From an uncultured Merdimonas sp. (lineage in GTDB: Bacteria > Bacillota > Clostridia > Lachnospirales > Lachnospiraceae): a stretch of 35,960 nucleotides of DNA. The notes beneath the pieces are model-generated. The model was not told the origin of the DNA. It was given only the letters and a program-made list of their open reading frames with translations, and searched no databases. Where the stretch lies: contig CALWBB010000009.1 in NCBI GenBank assembly GCA_944375885.1, positions 1 to 35,960 of the forward strand. The letters run 5' to 3'. The translations under genes and the position numbers were made by a program. Positions 34,061 to 35,960 of the stretch are shown piece after piece. Positions within the stretch are counted from its first letter, which is position 1, and every line of letters begins with the position of its first letter.

Positions 34061-34833
34061 AAGTCTCTCCCCCGAAAATAAAGCTTCCTGGCGTTCTCGT
34101 TCGTAATACGGATGACCTCCTCTGCTTCCACTCCCTTAAGCTCCGCAACAGCCTGCGCCACATAAGGAAGATTCAAAGAGGAATTGCGTTTCCCACGGTA
34201 TGGAACCGGAGCCAGGTATGGGCAGTCCGTCTCCAAAAGCATCCTCTCTAGAGGCAGCATTTTCACCACCTCCTTTAGCTTCTTCGCGTTCTTAAAGGTG
34301 GCCACGCCGCCGATCCCGATATAATATCCCATGGAAAGATATTCCCGGGCCGTCTCCGGCGAATAGGAAAAGCAGTGGATGACGCCCCGCAGTCTTTCTG
34401 TATGCGCCCTCTTTATCTCCTCCAGCGTGTCCGCGCAGGCCTCCCGGCTGTGGACGATAATCGGAAGCTCCAGTTCCTCTGCAAGCTCAAGCTGCCTTCG
34501 GAACCAGTATTTCTGAACCTCGTGGTTTTCCTTATCCCAGTAATAATCAAGGCCGGTTTCACCCACCGCCACTACCTTCGGATCCTGGCACTGCTCCTTT
34601 AACCAGGCAAAATTTTCTTCATTTAATTCTCCCACCTCGTCCGGATGGACTCCCACCGCCGCGTAAATAAAGGGATGCTTCCTGGCCAGCTCCAGCGTGG
34701 TTTTCACCGAGGCCAGGCTGGCGCTGACATTTACAATATATTCGATTCCCTGGGCCTGACACTGCGCGAGAAGTTCTTCCCGATCCGTGTCAAAGGCCTC
34801 ATCATCATAATGTGCATGGCTGTCAAATATCAT
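34057..34833 (-). CDS. tatD: TatD-family metal-dependent DNase
   Basis: This 258-residue TIM-barrel metallohydrolase probably acts in DNA repair or nucleic-acid turnover. Metal ligands are visible in DSHAHYDDEAF, GETGLDYYW, IIVHSREA, IHCFSY and LLETDCPY. The start at 34833 is chosen: GAGAG lies 7 bases upstream, the family N-terminus begins there, and the promoter -10 (34872-34877) puts transcription start at about the longer ATG (34866). It overlaps rsmA by 4 bp and follows the FHA gene by 110 bp. Confidence 0.95.
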   Translation of the reverse strand: MIFDSHAHYDDEAFDTDREELLAQCQAQGIEYIVNVSASLASVKTTLELARKHPFIYAAVGVHPDEVGELNEENFAWLKEQCQDPKVVAVGETGLDYYWDKENHEVQKYWFRRQLELAEELELPIIVHSREACADTLEEIKRAHTERLRGVIHCFSYSPETAREYLSMGYYIGIGGVATFKNAKKLKEVVKMLPLERMLLETDCPYLAPVPYRGKRNSSLNLPYVAQAVAELKGVEAEEVIRITNENARKLYFRGRDL

Positions 34834-34871
34834 AGGTGTTCTCTCTTTTCCGTTCCTTTTATTCATCTCCC

Positions 34872-34877
34872 ATTATA
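34872..34877 (-). promoter_or_regulatory. Likely -10 of a tatD-rsmA promoter
   Basis: TATAAT on the minus strand lies about 38 bases before the tatD ATG. The best -35 at 17 bp spacing is TGGATT, which is poor, so the promoter is likely but not certain. Confidence 0.5.
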
Positions 34878-34943
34878 CAGAACCACTCCCCAAAAATCCA
34901 GTACCGCTTTTCCTGCCTTCAAACCGCCATCCAGATTCTGATA

Positions 34944-35960
34944 TCAGCCCTCCACAATATACCTTACATCCGCGAACCCGACCGTGTCCCCTGGCCGCAG
35001 CCTTGCCTTCTCATTGACCTCCAGCCGGCCGCCGTTCAGGTAGGTTCCGTTCGTGGAGTTGAGATCTGTCAGATAATAGCAGTCCTCCTCCCGGGATATC
35101 CGGCTGTGTATGCGGGAGATTCCCCGGATCTTCAGCCAGCCGTCCACCGCGTCCTTCTTTTTCCCGATGAGAAAGCTGTCCTTGGTGACGCGCAGATCCG
35201 GGCAGGACGCGCTCTCGCTTCTGAGAAACAGCCCCGGCTCCCGGATTTTCGAGAGAAACGAGGTGCCTCCATCTTTACCTTCCGTCCATTCCGGAGAAGC
35301 CGCGTCAAAATTCCGCTGCGGCTCGCGTTCCCGGATGCAGTCTTCCTCCAGGCACGCCTGGCCCCTGCCGTCATAATGGATGATTTTCTTATCCGGGGGC
35401 GCCAGTGTCTGCGGTTCTCCTGCATAAGCTGCATCCGCCGCGCCGTCTTTCTCTTCTGTCTCCTGCCAGCTTTCCAGAAGCTTTCCCAGAGACGGATTCT
35501 CCTCCCCCGCAATCCGGTAAAACTCATATCCTAAAGTGACGGCTCCGGAATCCTGGCGATCCAGGCGATCTAAAAGGTATTCCGCCAATTCCAAAAGACT
35601 GCTTCCGGGATTTTTCCGGGCATCGGAAGCTTCACAGGGAAAAAAGCAGAAATACGTAGTCCATTCGTCAGGGTCAAGATAAATATAATCCGGATCAAGA
35701 AGCAGCCTGTCTACATCCAGAAGGTATTCCTCGCAGGATAATACCGCCTGGTACATGCCCTTCAACAGCTTTTGAAGCTCCCAAAGATTCAGCCTTTTCC
35801 GTTCCAGCACAAGCCGCAGGCTCTGCCGTGACGTAATCTCATAATAAAAATGTGCTTCCCTGTCATACCGGCTCATCCGGCACTCCAGAAATCCAGGAAT
35901 CTGATTTTTCAGCAGCATGCCTGCCTGATAATTTTCCTGATACTCTTCTTCCTCAAGAAC
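34944..35960 (-). CDS. FHA-domain protein with DUF6382-like N-terminal region (5' end outside window)
   Basis: This protein has a C-terminal FHA domain, which binds phosphothreonine peptides: SFLIGKKKDAVDGWL, then ISRIHSRISREEDCYYL and LNSTNGTYLNGGRL. The part before it resembles DUF6382 (FLECRMSRYDREAHFYYEIT, then LLEWGELQ-like LNLWELQKLLKGMYQAV). A variable linker joins the two. The frame stays open beyond the ATG at 35918 to the window edge; those 14 residues (VLEEEEYQENYQAG) fit the DUF6382 N-terminal region, so the true start lies outside. It probably reads out serine/threonine-kinase signalling, perhaps of a type VII secretion-like system, which is inference. Confidence 0.87.
   Translation of the reverse strand, partial: VLEEEEYQENYQAGMLLKNQIPGFLECRMSRYDREAHFYYEITSRQSLRLVLERKRLNLWELQKLLKGMYQAVLSCEEYLLDVDRLLLDPDYIYLDPDEWTTYFCFFPCEASDARKNPGSSLLELAEYLLDRLDRQDSGAVTLGYEFYRIAGEENPSLGKLLESWQETEEKDGAADAAYAGEPQTLAPPDKKIIHYDGRGQACLEEDCIREREPQRNFDAASPEWTEGKDGGTSFLSKIREPGLFLRSESASCPDLRVTKDSFLIGKKKDAVDGWLKIRGISRIHSRISREEDCYYLTDLNSTNGTYLNGGRLEVNEKARLRPGDTVGFADVRYIVEG

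Overview
The window reads as chromosomal DNA of a gut-type Firmicute, most likely family Lachnospiraceae (Clostridia). The reasons are strong GGAGG-type ribosome binding sites, TTGACA/TATAAT promoters, a large clostridial-type SRP RNA beside tadA, and several gene neighbourhoods typical of that family (FHA/DUF6382-like protein, tatD-rsmA, VanW, SleB-type hydrolase). Base composition is moderately GC-rich by eye, except for an AT-rich accessory stretch near 21-26 kb. Almost everything is on the minus strand; only the sigma factor and its partner (29.3-31.1 kb) are on the plus strand. No tRNA, rRNA, CRISPR array, insertion sequence or phage gene was seen.

Region 1 (0.07-4.63 kb, transcribed right to left) is a beta-glucoside operon: promoter, RAT/terminator switch, licT antiterminator, bglF EIIBCA permease, bglA 6-phospho-beta-glucosidase. 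Region 2 (4.7-12.05 kb) is a mannose-class PTS operon for a galactosamine-like sugar: EIIB, EIIC, EIID, an unknown membrane protein, EIIA, an AgaS sugar-phosphate isomerase/deaminase and a GatZ-family protein. YajC and a four-TM unknown protein lie inside it. No tagatose-6-phosphate kinase, bisphosphate aldolase or deacetylase is present, which suggests a short route through C4 epimerisation to fructose 6-phosphate.

Region 3 (12.1-21 kb) is a tightly packed series: radical SAM protein, DEDDh exonuclease, an unlisted 34-residue membrane peptide, VanW protein, HypE-like protein, Lrp regulator, aminotransferase and trmL, then a terminator and a coiled-coil/SleB cell-wall hydrolase. Several neighbours overlap by 4 bp, suggesting translational coupling.

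Region 4 (21-26 kb) looks like an accessory or plastic region: an AT-rich AlbA_2/GHKL-type gene, a CAT-fold acetyltransferase, a small membrane protein, DUF5655-like and DUF1349-like proteins, and a coupled DUF3990/DUF3791-like pair that looks like an ADP-ribosyltransferase-fold toxin with its antitoxin. Region 5 (26.1-29.2 kb) is a copper module, csoR-copA, with two CsoR-type palindromes at the promoter and a CopZ-like domain at the CopA C-terminus that has its own internal start signal. A divergent ECF-type sigma factor and membrane-anchored partner follow.

Region 6 (31.15-35.96 kb) is a housekeeping cluster: FHA protein (cut by the window edge), tatD, rsmA, a Lachnospiraceae-type unknown protein, tadA and the SRP RNA with its own promoter. 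The 490-base gene-free stretch 31141-31630 is explained by the SRP RNA, its promoter and a terminator. All family assignments come from reading motifs; no database search was possible.
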